Shown here: piece after piece, positions 35,701 through 43,983 of the stretch
How the letters are laid out: each line of letters begins with the position of its first letter
Numbering within the stretch: the first letter of the stretch is position 1
Source of the DNA: JAMBLL01 sp964460075
Lineage (GTDB): Bacteria; Actinomycetota; Acidimicrobiia; Spongiisociales; UBA5794
Reading direction: 5' to 3'
Length of the DNA stretch: 64,000 bases
NCBI GenBank assembly: GCA_964460075.1
Contig: CAYWPC010000003.1
Location: 56,518 to 120,517 of the forward strand
Translations under genes and position numbers: made by a program
Notes under the pieces: generated by a model
What the model was told of the DNA's origin: nothing
Databases searched by the model: none
Seen by the model: the letters and a program-made list of their open reading frames with translations, nothing else

Positions 35701-36182
35701 TTGCGGACTACTTCCGTCCGATCGACGGCGAGGTGTGCGACGTCGCCGCATTCCACATCGTGACGATGGGTGCAGCAATCTCTGAACGAGCCGCGAATCT
35801 GTTTGCAGAGGATCGCTACGAGGAGTATCTCAAGCTTCACGGCATCGGTGTCGAGATGACGGAAGCCCTCGCCGAGTACTGGCACGCCCGAATCAGGGAG
35901 GAACTCGGAATCGCGGATGACGACGATCCTACGATCCGAGGCCTGTTCCGCCAGCGGTATCGAGGTGGCAGATACTCGTGGGGCTATCCAGCGTGCCCAG
36001 ATCTCGAGGACAACCTGACTGTGTCGAACCTCTTGGGGGCGAGCCGCATCGGTGTAGACGTCGGCCAAGAGACCGGTTTCCAGTACCAGCCTGAGCAGAC
36101 GACGTCAGCAATCATATGCCACCACGATCAAGCCAAGTATTTCATTGCTCGCACACCGAGGCAGCTTCGCCATGCTGACTGA
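32727..36182 (+). CDS. metH: Cobalamin-dependent methionine synthase
   Basis: The 1151-residue enzyme contains all MetH modules in order. The homocysteine barrel (about 1-320) has the zinc cysteines in GINCATG and GGCCGSTP. The pterin domain has GERTNANGSKAF. The B12 cap/binding module has GDVHDIGKN (His near 728) and SGLLVKST. The activation domain (about 900-1151) ends RYSWGYPACPDL and TSAIICHH. It transfers methyl from methyl-tetrahydrofolate to homocysteine via cobalamin. The length is near the E. coli form. The GTG start overlaps the short ORF, and the end overlaps the MTHFR-like gene by 11 bases. Confidence 0.97.
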   Translation: MSTYLDAVNRRVIIFDGATGTWLQSQRLTADDFGGPDLEGCNEILNATRPDVIEGLHRAYLDVGADVVETNTFGAFGVPLAEYGLQDRAYELAAAGASIARRVADDYDGRFVAGSIGPGTKFPTLGQITYAELTDHFEIEAAGLIDGGVDLVIIETQFDLLSVKAAINGARRAMRSSGREVPIQSQVTIELTGRMLPGTEIGAAVSVMESLGSDVIGINCATGPVEMYEAVRYLTGNARTPISIIPNAGLPSVVDGAMHYDLEAQDMAAHVLSFVRDYGVSVVGGCCGSTPGYIARIIEAVRGETPAQRTPLHVASVTSTYAAVPLEQDTSFLIIGERTNANGSKAFREAMLNGDIDACVAVGEGQVAEGAHLVDLCVDYVGRDGAADMDVLAGRFATDVTAPIVIDSTEPGVMQAALERIGGKCVLNSANLEGGDAPGSRLDSVLSLAQQHGAAVICLLIDERGQARDLKWKMEVAHRLYDIATVRYGIAPEDLIFDALTFPLSTGDNDLRKDAMETMNAIRQIKAELPGVHTVLGVSNVSFGLRPAARRVLNSVFLHECLDAGLDAAIIHAGKITPLAQIDDAHKTACLDLIYDRRAPGYDPLEDLLEAFATATESENTVDPLEGLDVGGRLEKRIITGNAVGLEDDLDEALRESEAIEIINSTLLTGMKAVGELFASGEMQLPFVLRSAQTMKAAVRYLEPHLDRIDSADRGSIILATVSGDVHDIGKNLVDIILSNNGYRVHNLGIKVSIAEMIEAFQQHGADAIGMSGLLVKSTLVMRDNLEELTRRGFGTVPVLLGGAALTRSYVEEDLAPRYEGAVVYGKDAFAGLAAMEWLTGDQERPSQPDRFLPKVDRHRPDTAAIPLRAPTVTSDNPIPQPPFFGDRIVKGVELDEVAHYLNITALLRNQWQYRPHKGETDEVFKTRLMPQVRKELASVRAADLLHPQIVYGYFPANADGDDLVIWTDTDRVQERARFSFPRQQQDPWLCIADYFRPIDGEVCDVAAFHIVTMGAAISERAANLFAEDRYEEYLKLHGIGVEMTEALAEYWHARIREELGIADDDDPTIRGLFRQRYRGGRYSWGYPACPDLEDNLTVSNLLGASRIGVDVGQETGFQYQPEQTTSAIICHHDQAKYFIARTPRQLRHAD

Positions 36183-36972
36183 GAGCGACACCTTCATCAG
36201 AATGGCTGAGATCAATCCGCCGGTTCTGCCGAATATGTCCCATCTGCTCCTCGAAGGTAGCTGGGAGCACGTTCTCGTCACGGACAACGTGTTCGGAAGG
36301 ACCCGCGTCTCACCCTATGCGTTCTCGGCAAGGATCACGCACGATGCTCCTTCGGTTTCTCCGACAGTGGTCATCTCAACGAGGGACCGCAACATCCTCG
36401 CGATCGAGTCAGAGGTGCGCGGCGCCCTCGGGAACGGTGTCGACTCGTTTCTCGTGGTTGTCGGTGACACGCTGCCACATGTGGAACACCTCGCCGGTCC
36501 ACTTGAGATCGTCCAGCACCTCAGGGCGCTCCAATCGTCACTCCCCAACTTCGAGGTTGGTACACCGACAGCATTCAGCGCAAAGGCGAAGCAGCGCCAT
36601 GTGGACGAAGGCGCGCAATTCCTCGTTGCCGGGCCGCTGCTCGACCCCGCAACCGTCAGCGAACACGTGGAAAAGCTACAACTGACACCACAGGACCCGC
36701 CCGTGTTGCTCATGGCAATTCCGCCGTTCTCGGCACGGTGGGTCGACCGCATGGAGAGCATCGGCGCTCGGAGCGTCACCGACGCCCTCCGATACAGCTT
36801 GGCTGAAGCGTCAAATCCGACCGCACGCCGCGCAATCGCTTGGGATGCCTCTCTCAAGGTCGCGGCAGAAGCCGAGGCTGCTGGATGTGCAGGAACGATC
36901 CTGATGGGGCTTCGCTTCGAAACCGTCGTAGATGAGGCTGCTCTCCATTGGAACGTTTCGATGTCCACGTGA
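36172..36972 (+). CDS. metF: Methylenetetrahydrofolate reductase-like protein
   Basis: The 266-residue protein matches the MTHFR barrel loosely: EINPP near the start (as in EXXPP of MTHFR), VISTRDRN, DSFLVVVGDT, FEVGTPTAFSAKAKQ, and EGAQFLVAGPL. It would make methyl-tetrahydrofolate for MetH, which it overlaps. Similarity is weaker than for ordinary MetF: the usual FxTQ-type motif reads AQFLV here, so the flavin or partner use may differ. ATG 36172 is used because the metH stop follows at 36180-36182. Confidence 0.72.
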   Translation: MLTESDTFIRMAEINPPVLPNMSHLLLEGSWEHVLVTDNVFGRTRVSPYAFSARITHDAPSVSPTVVISTRDRNILAIESEVRGALGNGVDSFLVVVGDTLPHVEHLAGPLEIVQHLRALQSSLPNFEVGTPTAFSAKAKQRHVDEGAQFLVAGPLLDPATVSEHVEKLQLTPQDPPVLLMAIPPFSARWVDRMESIGARSVTDALRYSLAEASNPTARRAIAWDASLKVAAEAEAAGCAGTILMGLRFETVVDEAALHWNVSMST

Positions 36973-37003
36973 CATGATCGAGGCGGTCACCGGTGACAGG
37001 ACG

Positions 37004-37414
37004 TCACGACCGATCTGTCGCCTTGTCGTAGATGATGCACCCAACACAGACTCCGCCAAAACCACCGAGTGAGGCGAGCGCCGTGACGGCAAGCGTCACT
37101 ATCCAGCCGGCCGCTGAGGCCTCGACAATGAGCAGAACCGTGGCGAGACTCAGCAACACGACTCCAAGGAGTTGAGCGAAAGCCGCCGGGGCCGCAGGCT
37201 TAGTGACGACGGCTCCCCGAAGTCTCGGACGCAGAGCCCTGACATAAACCTGGGTGAACAGGGCGTATTTCGGTCCAAGGAATCGAGACGTTCCAAGCAC
37301 GATCGCTACGATCGCTACGAGAGGCCACGACTGCACCACGAACGCGATACCGGTCAACGCCGCGACGCATGCCTGGTTGAATCGTGGAACGTTCGCATCG
37401 ATCACTTCGTTCAC
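37004..37414 (-). CDS. DUF4395 membrane protein with CVGC motif
   Basis: The 136-residue protein has about three to four membrane segments and the DUF4395 features VDxN.PR(F)NQ (here DANVPRFNQACVA), LGPKYALFTQVY and a terminal GGVCVGCIIYD. The paired cysteines CVGC recall thiol- or sulfur-handling members of the family, which often lie beside thioredoxin or sulfurtransferase genes. GTG 37414 has GGAGGTG upstream. It is the last gene of the molybdo-oxidoreductase run on the minus strand. Confidence 0.75.
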   Translation of the reverse strand: MNEVIDANVPRFNQACVAALTGIAFVVQSWPLVAIVAIVLGTSRFLGPKYALFTQVYVRALRPRLRGAVVTKPAAPAAFAQLLGVVLLSLATVLLIVEASAAGWIVTLAVTALASLGGFGGVCVGCIIYDKATDRS

Positions 37415-37520
37415 ACGCCCGCCACCTCCGGCTCGTCGCATCCACTCTCTACACCGGCGCCGCTCACCGACACATCCAACGCGGCACAGATCAGGGGTGC
37501 ATCCAAAGAGGGCCGTGCGT

Positions 37521-40304
37521 TCACTGGTCCGACTCGGTTGCCATGTACGCCTCAGCGGTCGGCTTCACCGGCCGGTCGAGCCACATGGGCCTGCGAAGGC
37601 CCCCGGGGCCAGGACCCGGCTTCGCCATCGCCAACCACTGCTGGTACACCTCGAAGCTCTTGTTCGTGTCCACGACAACGTCCCCGTATCTGTCTCCTGG
37701 CTGCGCCTTGATCAAGCGCACTCTCTGGTGCCAGGCATGCATACCAGAGATAGGGTCTGGATGTACAGCGAACGCGAGGTTCTGGTTGACGCCAGGATCT
37801 CTCCACCATATCCGCTCGGAGTCGGGATCGTTCGATGTGAATGGCTCGATCCCCTTCAGCTGGCGAAGCCTCCACGTGCTGTCGCCAAGTTGCTCGACAT
37901 TGACGAGCGCTGAGCACCACCGCTCGTTTCCTCGTTCGTCGTCGAGTCTCCACCGCCCGAGGTGGTGGGAGGCCGCGACGACACCTGGGCGTATGCCCTC
38001 CGTCGGCCAGGCTCTCATCACGAAGTGGCCGGACTCCGTCTCGATTCGGACGAGGTCCGCGGTCACGAAGCCGAGGCGTTCAGCGTCGTCGGTGTTGATC
38101 CACAGGGGATGTCCGTGACTTATCTCGTACAGATACTTGGCATTCCCTGAGCGGGTGTGGATCAGCGTCGGCAAGCGAAATATGGGGACGAGAATTCGCT
38201 CGGCGTCTGCAAGGTCTAGGTCGCGCCAGTACACGTGCGTCTTCTGATACCCCGGAACCGCTTCGTCGTGCCACCCCCATGCATCCATGGTCTGGGAATA
38301 CCATTCCAACTTACGACTTGGAGACTTGAAGCCCTGCACAACGGAGCCTTCTACGGAAACGCCAACGGGTACGCCATTGCGTCGCACAACCCCGTCGTCA
38401 CTGGAAACCGTGCCGTCGACTGGCCGTTCATGTATCTGGTACACGTCACGTTCGACCTCGACAGCGCCGAAACGTCGCATGTATTGGAGGGGAGTGAGCC
38501 CCTTTTCCGCAGCCTTCTCTGGCAGACCTGGCACCGAGTTCTCGAACATCCATCCGTAGTACTCATCGACCGACACGGGTCTACGGTCATCGTTGGGCGA
38601 TTCGAACCACTTGCGAATTCCAAGGGACCCGTCAGGATCGATCGCCCACGACAGGTCGATCCAGAACTCCGTCTCCTCCCACACCTCCCCAGGGTTGGTC
38701 TCATAGGTGCGGTTGATCGTCCGCCCGTCTCGTTCGGCTGCGACTCTCAGCACAGGCTGCCGAAAGCCGAGCCATTTCGCTGCGTGCGTCTCGTAGCTGT
38801 GGGTGTCGTGACGTTCGGCAGCTACACCCATCGGAAGCACGTAGTCCGCAAACCAGGCGGTCTCCGACCAGGTCGGCGTCAACGCGACGTGCATCCCGAC
38901 TTTGGATTCGTCTTTGAGCACTTCAAGCCAGGTGAAGCCATCGGGGTTCGTCCACACTGGGTTGTACACGCGAGTGAAATACACGTCGAGCTTGGCTCTC
39001 CCCTCCTTGAGGAAATGGGGAAGCAGGAAGCTCATCTCGTGGTGGCTGAGCGGATACTCCTTGGGCCAAAGCAGTTCGTTCCATCGGCTGTGTGGCCCTG
39101 GCATGTTCCAATGCTGTGGCTTGAACTTCACCCACCCCGACGGTGACAGGCCACCCTTCGTGCCGACGGAGCCGGTGAGGACGTGCAGGAACTGGAGCGT
39201 TCTTGCCCCCTGCCACCCGCTGAGATTCCCTGACCCGACAGACCGCCATGTATGGGAGGAGAAGGCGTGACCTGCGTCCGCGATCTCTCTGGCTACGGCC
39301 TCGATTTGGCCGGGCTGGAGCCCGCACTCCTCGGTGGCCCACTCAGGCGTGAACGCTGCGTACTCCTCCTTGAGGATGTTGATGAACTCGGTGTACGTCT
39401 GAGGTCGGTGCTCGTAGCGCGACGCGAGTGATTCCTGCCAGTTGACCCATCGGCGCACGAATCCGTGATCGACGGCGTCCCATTCGAGGAGGAGTCTCGC
39501 GACTGCGAGGAGCATCGCAGGCTCGGTACCTGGCCAGCATGAGAGCCAGTGGTCGGACATCGAAGCCGTGTTCGACAGCCGCGGGTCGACGGTGGCGATC
39601 TTTGCCCCCGACTGCTTCGCCTCCATGATGCGTTGAGCATGCGGATTGAAGTAATGGCCCGTCTCGAGATGGGCGGATAGCAAGAGGATGAACCGAGCGT
39701 TGGCGAAATCAGATGATGGCCTGTCGTAGCCTGACCACATGGCGTAACCGACTCGTGCACCCGACGAGCAGATGTTCGTGTGACTGTTGTGACCATCGAC
39801 GCCCCACGCCTTGAGCGTCCGGTCCATGAACCCATCCTCACCTGGGCGACCGACGTGGTACATGATCTCGTCGTGGCGACCTTCCCTGATCGCCGTCCCG
39901 ATCCGCCCGCCGATATCGGTAAGAGCGTCCTCCCACGTCACGCGCTCCCACTCGCCACTTCCACGTTCTCCAACCCGTCGCAGTGGGTACAAGATTCGCT
40001 CAGGATCGTTGACCTGGTTGATGGTTGCTGGTCCCTTGGCGCAATTCCTGCCACGCGAGCCTGGGTGCTGCGGGTTCCCCTCGAAGCGACGAATCTCGCC
40101 CGAGTCCTTGTCGATGTAGGCGAGGAGACCACAAGCGGATTCACAGTTGAAGCACGTTGTCGGCACGAGCCGGAACCTGTTCTTGATCCGCTTCGGCCAC
40201 GCGGTAGCGTCGTACTCCTCCCAGTCGTCCCACATCTCGACGGGCGGGTAGCTCGTGAGTTCACTCCCTGGGACGATTCGCGGAATGTCATTGCTGCTCG
40301 TCAT
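37521..40304 (-). CDS. Molybdopterin oxidoreductase catalytic subunit (SoeA/PsrA-like, no Tat signal)
   Basis: The 927-residue protein belongs to the DMSO reductase family. The [4Fe-4S] motif CFNCESAC, with a fourth Cys in NCAKG, lies near residues 50-90. HTNICSSGARVG places a Cys at the usual Mo-ligand position, as in polysulfide, thiosulfate and arsenate reductases and SoeA. GTNP-like and molybdopterin dinucleotide segments follow (WGRVE-type RIETESGHF near the end). It starts MTSSNDIPR with no twin-arginine signal, so it should face the cytoplasm like SoeA. The gene is seven bases after the fused B-C subunit gene. Sulfite or another sulfur compound is the likely substrate, based on context. 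Confidence 0.85.
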   Translation of the reverse strand: MTSSNDIPRIVPGSELTSYPPVEMWDDWEEYDATAWPKRIKNRFRLVPTTCFNCESACGLLAYIDKDSGEIRRFEGNPQHPGSRGRNCAKGPATINQVNDPERILYPLRRVGERGSGEWERVTWEDALTDIGGRIGTAIREGRHDEIMYHVGRPGEDGFMDRTLKAWGVDGHNSHTNICSSGARVGYAMWSGYDRPSSDFANARFILLLSAHLETGHYFNPHAQRIMEAKQSGAKIATVDPRLSNTASMSDHWLSCWPGTEPAMLLAVARLLLEWDAVDHGFVRRWVNWQESLASRYEHRPQTYTEFINILKEEYAAFTPEWATEECGLQPGQIEAVAREIADAGHAFSSHTWRSVGSGNLSGWQGARTLQFLHVLTGSVGTKGGLSPSGWVKFKPQHWNMPGPHSRWNELLWPKEYPLSHHEMSFLLPHFLKEGRAKLDVYFTRVYNPVWTNPDGFTWLEVLKDESKVGMHVALTPTWSETAWFADYVLPMGVAAERHDTHSYETHAAKWLGFRQPVLRVAAERDGRTINRTYETNPGEVWEETEFWIDLSWAIDPDGSLGIRKWFESPNDDRRPVSVDEYYGWMFENSVPGLPEKAAEKGLTPLQYMRRFGAVEVERDVYQIHERPVDGTVSSDDGVVRRNGVPVGVSVEGSVVQGFKSPSRKLEWYSQTMDAWGWHDEAVPGYQKTHVYWRDLDLADAERILVPIFRLPTLIHTRSGNAKYLYEISHGHPLWINTDDAERLGFVTADLVRIETESGHFVMRAWPTEGIRPGVVAASHHLGRWRLDDERGNERWCSALVNVEQLGDSTWRLRQLKGIEPFTSNDPDSERIWWRDPGVNQNLAFAVHPDPISGMHAWHQRVRLIKAQPGDRYGDVVVDTNKSFEVYQQWLAMAKPGPGPGGLRRPMWLDRPVKPTAEAYMATESDQ

Positions 40305-40311
40305 TGGTACC

Positions 40312-41916
40312 TCACGTCAAGGGAACGCTTTGTCCGGCTTTCACGAACGCATCATCGATCATCCATACGCCGATCATTGCAATCACACCCCCGGCAGCTC
40401 CCACTATGACGGGGGCGCCGTACAACATCGCGCCGGCAGCAAGGACCGCAACGGCGACACTCGCAAAGAGACCGAGGCGGTATTCGGAGGCGAAGAGACC
40501 TTTCGACATGTGGTGATAGGCGACGGCAACGTCTTGTGTGTGCGGCGCCTTGGCCTCGAGTGCTGCAATCGCTCCCAGACCGATGGCACCGATGAGCATC
40601 GTCCAGGCGAATGCTTCGGTCCCAGCGGGGATATTGCCGGCAACGAGTCGGGCCGGTGACCCAGAGAAACCCCTGGTCACGGACGCTAACGACGCTATCA
40701 GAGACACGCCACCACCAACCGTGAGCGCTGCCGCGATCATGTGCCAAACCAGCAGTGGGCTATTCCAGAGGGCACGTCCCTTTGCTTGGCCGAAGAGAAA
40801 GGCTGTGTACCCCGCAGTGGCCAGGCCGACCACCGCTGCACCCCAGATCGCTCCTCGCACTACGCCGTCGATCTGTGCGAACGCGGCAAGCAACCAGACA
40901 GCGAACGTGGTCGCCTGAGCAGCCAGAATCCAGGTACCTCGTACAAGCCAGGACGACGGGTTGCCTTTGGTCAGGAGGTAGTAGAAGCGATCCGGACGTT
41001 TGAGATCCCACACCAGGAGAATTCCGGTCACTACAAGGAACAGGGACCCGACGAGTGGACCGGTCAGGCGCATCCACATCGATTCGATTGCAGCGCCGAA
41101 CAAGAGCGCCACAGCTGCCGCGATGGCGACGCCTGCCGATATCGCTTTTGTGAGGAAGTAACTCGACACCCGCCATCCCCAGGGCCTTGGGGAGTCGTTG
41201 GCGTACACAACCCGTGGATGTCCCGCATCGGTTGTGACGCATCGACGTATCGTTCTCGTGTTCGGTGTCGCCGCGTTGAGGTCGACGTCGAGCCAGGACC
41301 GCTCGATTCCCTCTGGGTCTCTCCAGATGCCGCCGTCACTCGATCGCGTAGCGGCGAGCGGCTCGACGTTCGCAGGCTCGACACCCTTGTACCAGAGATT
41401 CGGCTTCGTCCCCCTCTCGACGGCACGCTGGGTGAGGTCCCCAACAGCCACCATTGCAGCAATCCTCGAACCGGGATCGTCGAGATCGCCTGCGATGATC
41501 GCCTGCTCTGGACACACAACAACGCAGGCCGGCTGGAGGCCCACCTCGATACGGTGCACGCAGTAGTTGCACTTCTGGGCTGTGTGGTCATACGGGTCGA
41601 TGTAGAGAGCGTCATAGGGACACGCCTGCATGCACGACTTACATCCAATACAGATGCTCGTATCGAAATCCACGATGCCGTCTCGTCGCTTGTGCAGAGC
41701 TGACGTGGGACAGATCGTGACGCAGGGCGCCTCCGTGCAGTGGTTGCAACGCATCACAGAGAAGAAGCGCCTGGTGTCGGGCCACTTGCCCTTCTCGACG
41801 TACTTCACCCATGTCCGATTCACACCGAGAGGTACCTCGTGCTCCGTCTTGCACGCAACGCTGCACGCGTGGCAGCCGATGCACACGGTCTGGTCGATCA
41901 CGAATCCGTAACGCAG
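40312..41916 (-). CDS. Fused electron-transfer and membrane subunit (ferredoxin B subunit + NrfD/PsrC-type C subunit)
   Basis: The N-terminal half (about 1-195) carries four cluster motifs: CIGCHACSVACK, CNHCTEAPCVTICP, CIGCKSCMQACP and CNYC...CVVVCP, as in DmsB/PsrB/SoeB. After a linker, residues about 265-534 form about eight membrane helices of the NrfD/PsrC type, with LVWDLKRPDRFYY. In relatives B and C are separate genes. A CTG codon at 41914-41916 is the best start: AGGAGG (41922-41927) lies five bases upstream and RYGFVIDQ is the conserved N-terminus. GTG 41901 would leave a 20-base gap to the ribosome site. It moves electrons between the quinone pool and the molybdo subunit. Confidence 0.85.
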   Translation of the reverse strand: MRYGFVIDQTVCIGCHACSVACKTEHEVPLGVNRTWVKYVEKGKWPDTRRFFSVMRCNHCTEAPCVTICPTSALHKRRDGIVDFDTSICIGCKSCMQACPYDALYIDPYDHTAQKCNYCVHRIEVGLQPACVVVCPEQAIIAGDLDDPGSRIAAMVAVGDLTQRAVERGTKPNLWYKGVEPANVEPLAATRSSDGGIWRDPEGIERSWLDVDLNAATPNTRTIRRCVTTDAGHPRVVYANDSPRPWGWRVSSYFLTKAISAGVAIAAAVALLFGAAIESMWMRLTGPLVGSLFLVVTGILLVWDLKRPDRFYYLLTKGNPSSWLVRGTWILAAQATTFAVWLLAAFAQIDGVVRGAIWGAAVVGLATAGYTAFLFGQAKGRALWNSPLLVWHMIAAALTVGGGVSLIASLASVTRGFSGSPARLVAGNIPAGTEAFAWTMLIGAIGLGAIAALEAKAPHTQDVAVAYHHMSKGLFASEYRLGLFASVAVAVLAAGAMLYGAPVIVGAAGGVIAMIGVWMIDDAFVKAGQSVPLT

Positions 41917-42148
41917 ATCTTCCTCCTACCCAACGCGTCGGCTACCGCCTACATCCGTGCGGCTGCACGAACAACAACCGCGTTGTCGGTCCAGTCGACG
42001 CCTGGCGCATCGACATGTGCGAGCCGCGTCCGAACACTACCGGCCATCAGGTGCACATCATGGGCAGACCGCTGTGGAAGTTCTGGAATCTTCAAGCGCT
42101 TCCCATCTGGCCACACAGGGTGTCAGTCGCAGGAACCGCTTGGTCTGC

Positions 42149-42706
42149 TCAAATGAATAGCGCCAGGTCAGCGTCAGCGGCGAAATCGAGAAACGCGGCA
42201 GCTCCGAGGCATGTGGCTTCTGGCATGATGTCGTCCTGGCTCACGTTCATGACACCCATCGTCGTCGAACAGGCGTAGAACTGAACGCCGCTTTCGAGGC
42301 ACATCTCCATCATCGTTTCGAGGTCAGGCATGTTGGATTCCTCCATCCATCCCTTCATCATCTTGGTGGCTACCGACGTCATGCCTGGCAGCATCGAGAC
42401 GATATTCGGAACGCGCATCTCCTTGCCCTTGAGCGGTGGCGGTGCTGCTGCGTTGCCAATAGGTGAGACCTTGAGCTTGTGCATGCGCTTGGTGTTCACC
42501 ATGTCGAGGCCGTAGAACGTGCAGAACACACCGACTTCCCAGTCGAGCGCGGCAGCCGTGGTTGCCAGTATGAGGACCGGATACACCTCATCGAGTCCGC
42601 CCTTGGACGCGACGAGTGCCATGCGTTTCGGTCCGTGCCCTGGGTCCGATTCCCCTGAGGTGCCTGCATCAGGAACCGTGAACGTGTCGTCTCCCAGCGT
42701 TGTCAT
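42149..42706 (-). CDS. DsrE2-like sulfur-carrier family protein
   Basis: The 185-residue protein has the DsrE/DsrF-like fold marks MALVASKGGLDEVYP, FYGLDMVNTKRM and the C-terminal part MEMCLESGVQFYACSTTMGVM. The Cys in YACST is the persulfide cysteine of DsrE2-type proteins. Such proteins bring sulfane sulfur to redox enzymes. The gene lies upstream, in the same direction as the molybdo-oxidoreductase genes, 232 bases before the B-C fusion start. ATG 42706 is chosen; the extension to 42919 has no conserved content. Confidence 0.8.
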   Translation of the reverse strand: MTTLGDDTFTVPDAGTSGESDPGHGPKRMALVASKGGLDEVYPVLILATTAAALDWEVGVFCTFYGLDMVNTKRMHKLKVSPIGNAAAPPPLKGKEMRVPNIVSMLPGMTSVATKMMKGWMEESNMPDLETMMEMCLESGVQFYACSTTMGVMNVSQDDIMPEATCLGAAAFLDFAADADLALFI

Positions 42707-42928
42707 CGTTGCACCTGCCTCCTCGCGTTGTCGTGAGCCGGAAATGGTACCGGTCAAATGTTGTCGCCTTGCCAACGGGATGGCGTCGACTTCGATCATC
42801 GCATGCAATGCGGCATCGGGGGGCAAAGATCGGCCACGATGCCGATATGTCCGCTCCGATGCCGACCGATGCGAACCGTTGAAGATGTACAAGAACTCTC
42901 GGCGTTCCGCACGGCTCATGCAACGTCG

Positions 42929-43492
42929 CTAGCCCTCTCCGGTCCACCTTCCGGCATTGTCGACGAGATGCATCGAGACTTCGTGTACCCGGTCGAATAC
43001 GTCGCAGAGTGAATCCTGACGGAAGACGAGATCCACGAGTGAGCGCTTCGCCGCTCCCACGACGCTCAATCTTCTGTCCTCCGCCGCCGCGAGCGCTCCC
43101 ATGGATTCGACGGAGCTGACCTCGATGGGAAGGTCAATCCCCCCGATGCCCGCTAGCTCGGCTGAGAGCATGATGAGATCTGGAGGGTTCTCGAGCGGTG
43201 GAAGCGACCAGTTGAAAAAGAACGTCACGAGGTAGGCGTCGTCCGTGTCCTCTGGCACGTCATCGGAATCGTTCAGCGCCTCTTCGAACTTGAGCAGCAA
43301 CCGCGGTTCCACGTCCACCGCTATATGGAGATCGAGTGGGCCGGTGCACGCGTCTGCGGGATGCACGTCAATCTCCCAAGACTGACGCAGCGTGTACGTC
43401 TCGATGAAGTGCCTCTCATCGTGCACGTGAAAGCCGTGCTCCAACGCGTGATCCTTGAGGTAGGTGATCGTGGAGGCGAGGTCTACCGGCAT
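42929..43492 (-). CDS. Conserved hypothetical protein, acidic, 187 residues
   Basis: The soluble protein is not recognised. It has strand/helix segments typical of an alpha+beta fold: FIETYTLRQSWEIDVHP, LDLHIAVDVEPRLLLKFEEAL and DDAYLVTFFFNWSLPP. The second half is acidic and helical. ATG 43492 overlaps the stop of the LiaF-like gene (TGATG), so the two are translated together and may work together. Confidence 0.6.
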   Translation of the reverse strand: MPVDLASTITYLKDHALEHGFHVHDERHFIETYTLRQSWEIDVHPADACTGPLDLHIAVDVEPRLLLKFEEALNDSDDVPEDTDDAYLVTFFFNWSLPPLENPPDLIMLSAELAGIGGIDLPIEVSSVESMGALAAAEDRRLSVVGAAKRSLVDLVFRQDSLCDVFDRVHEVSMHLVDNAGRWTGEG

Positions 43493-43944
43493 CACACGAC
43501 CTCGAAGACGCGGATCTCGATGCCACCAACAATCGCCGTTGCGTCAACGAGGAGAAGCGGGGCGTCGTCAGGCACGTCGTCAGGGTTGGTGCGGTTACCG
43601 ATTTCGGCGAGTACTTCGTTGGCAATCAGTTCGACGCGCCACGTAGGCGGGACCTTCACATCGATCCCTCCCATGATGCTGCGAAGGATGATCGTGGCTC
43701 TCTCATCGATGGTTGCATGTACGAGGTTGAGTTCTACGCCACCGAACATCGTGAACACGCTCCCCTCCGAAAGATCCCCCGCCGTACTCTCGAATCTGGC
43801 GCCACCGAAGGTCGTCACGATCGAGAACGAATCCGATGTCTCGTCTCCAAACGCTGGGATCAGCTTCCTCACCAAGAAGGCACCAAGAACTGCTGAACCC
43901 ATCAGAGCGAGCCACGCAACAACGAGACGCTTCACCTTCGACAT
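43492..43944 (-). CDS. LiaF-like C-terminal-domain membrane protein
   Basis: The 150-residue protein has one N-terminal membrane helix (about 7-27) and a beta-rich outside domain with the repeated pattern VTTFGGARFES and FTMFGGVELNL, ending IVGGIEIRVFEV. This matches the C-terminal domain of LiaF-type proteins, which in Firmicutes damp a cell-wall stress two-component system; no LiaRS genes are here. TAGGTT (minus strand, 43951-43956) lies six bases before the ATG. Confidence 0.72.
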   Translation of the reverse strand: MSKVKRLVVAWLALMGSAVLGAFLVRKLIPAFGDETSDSFSIVTTFGGARFESTAGDLSEGSVFTMFGGVELNLVHATIDERATIILRSIMGGIDVKVPPTWRVELIANEVLAEIGNRTNPDDVPDDAPLLLVDATAIVGGIEIRVFEVV

Positions 43945-43983
43945 ACCGTGAACCTAGCGCTCACCTGTGACAAATGGCCCGGG

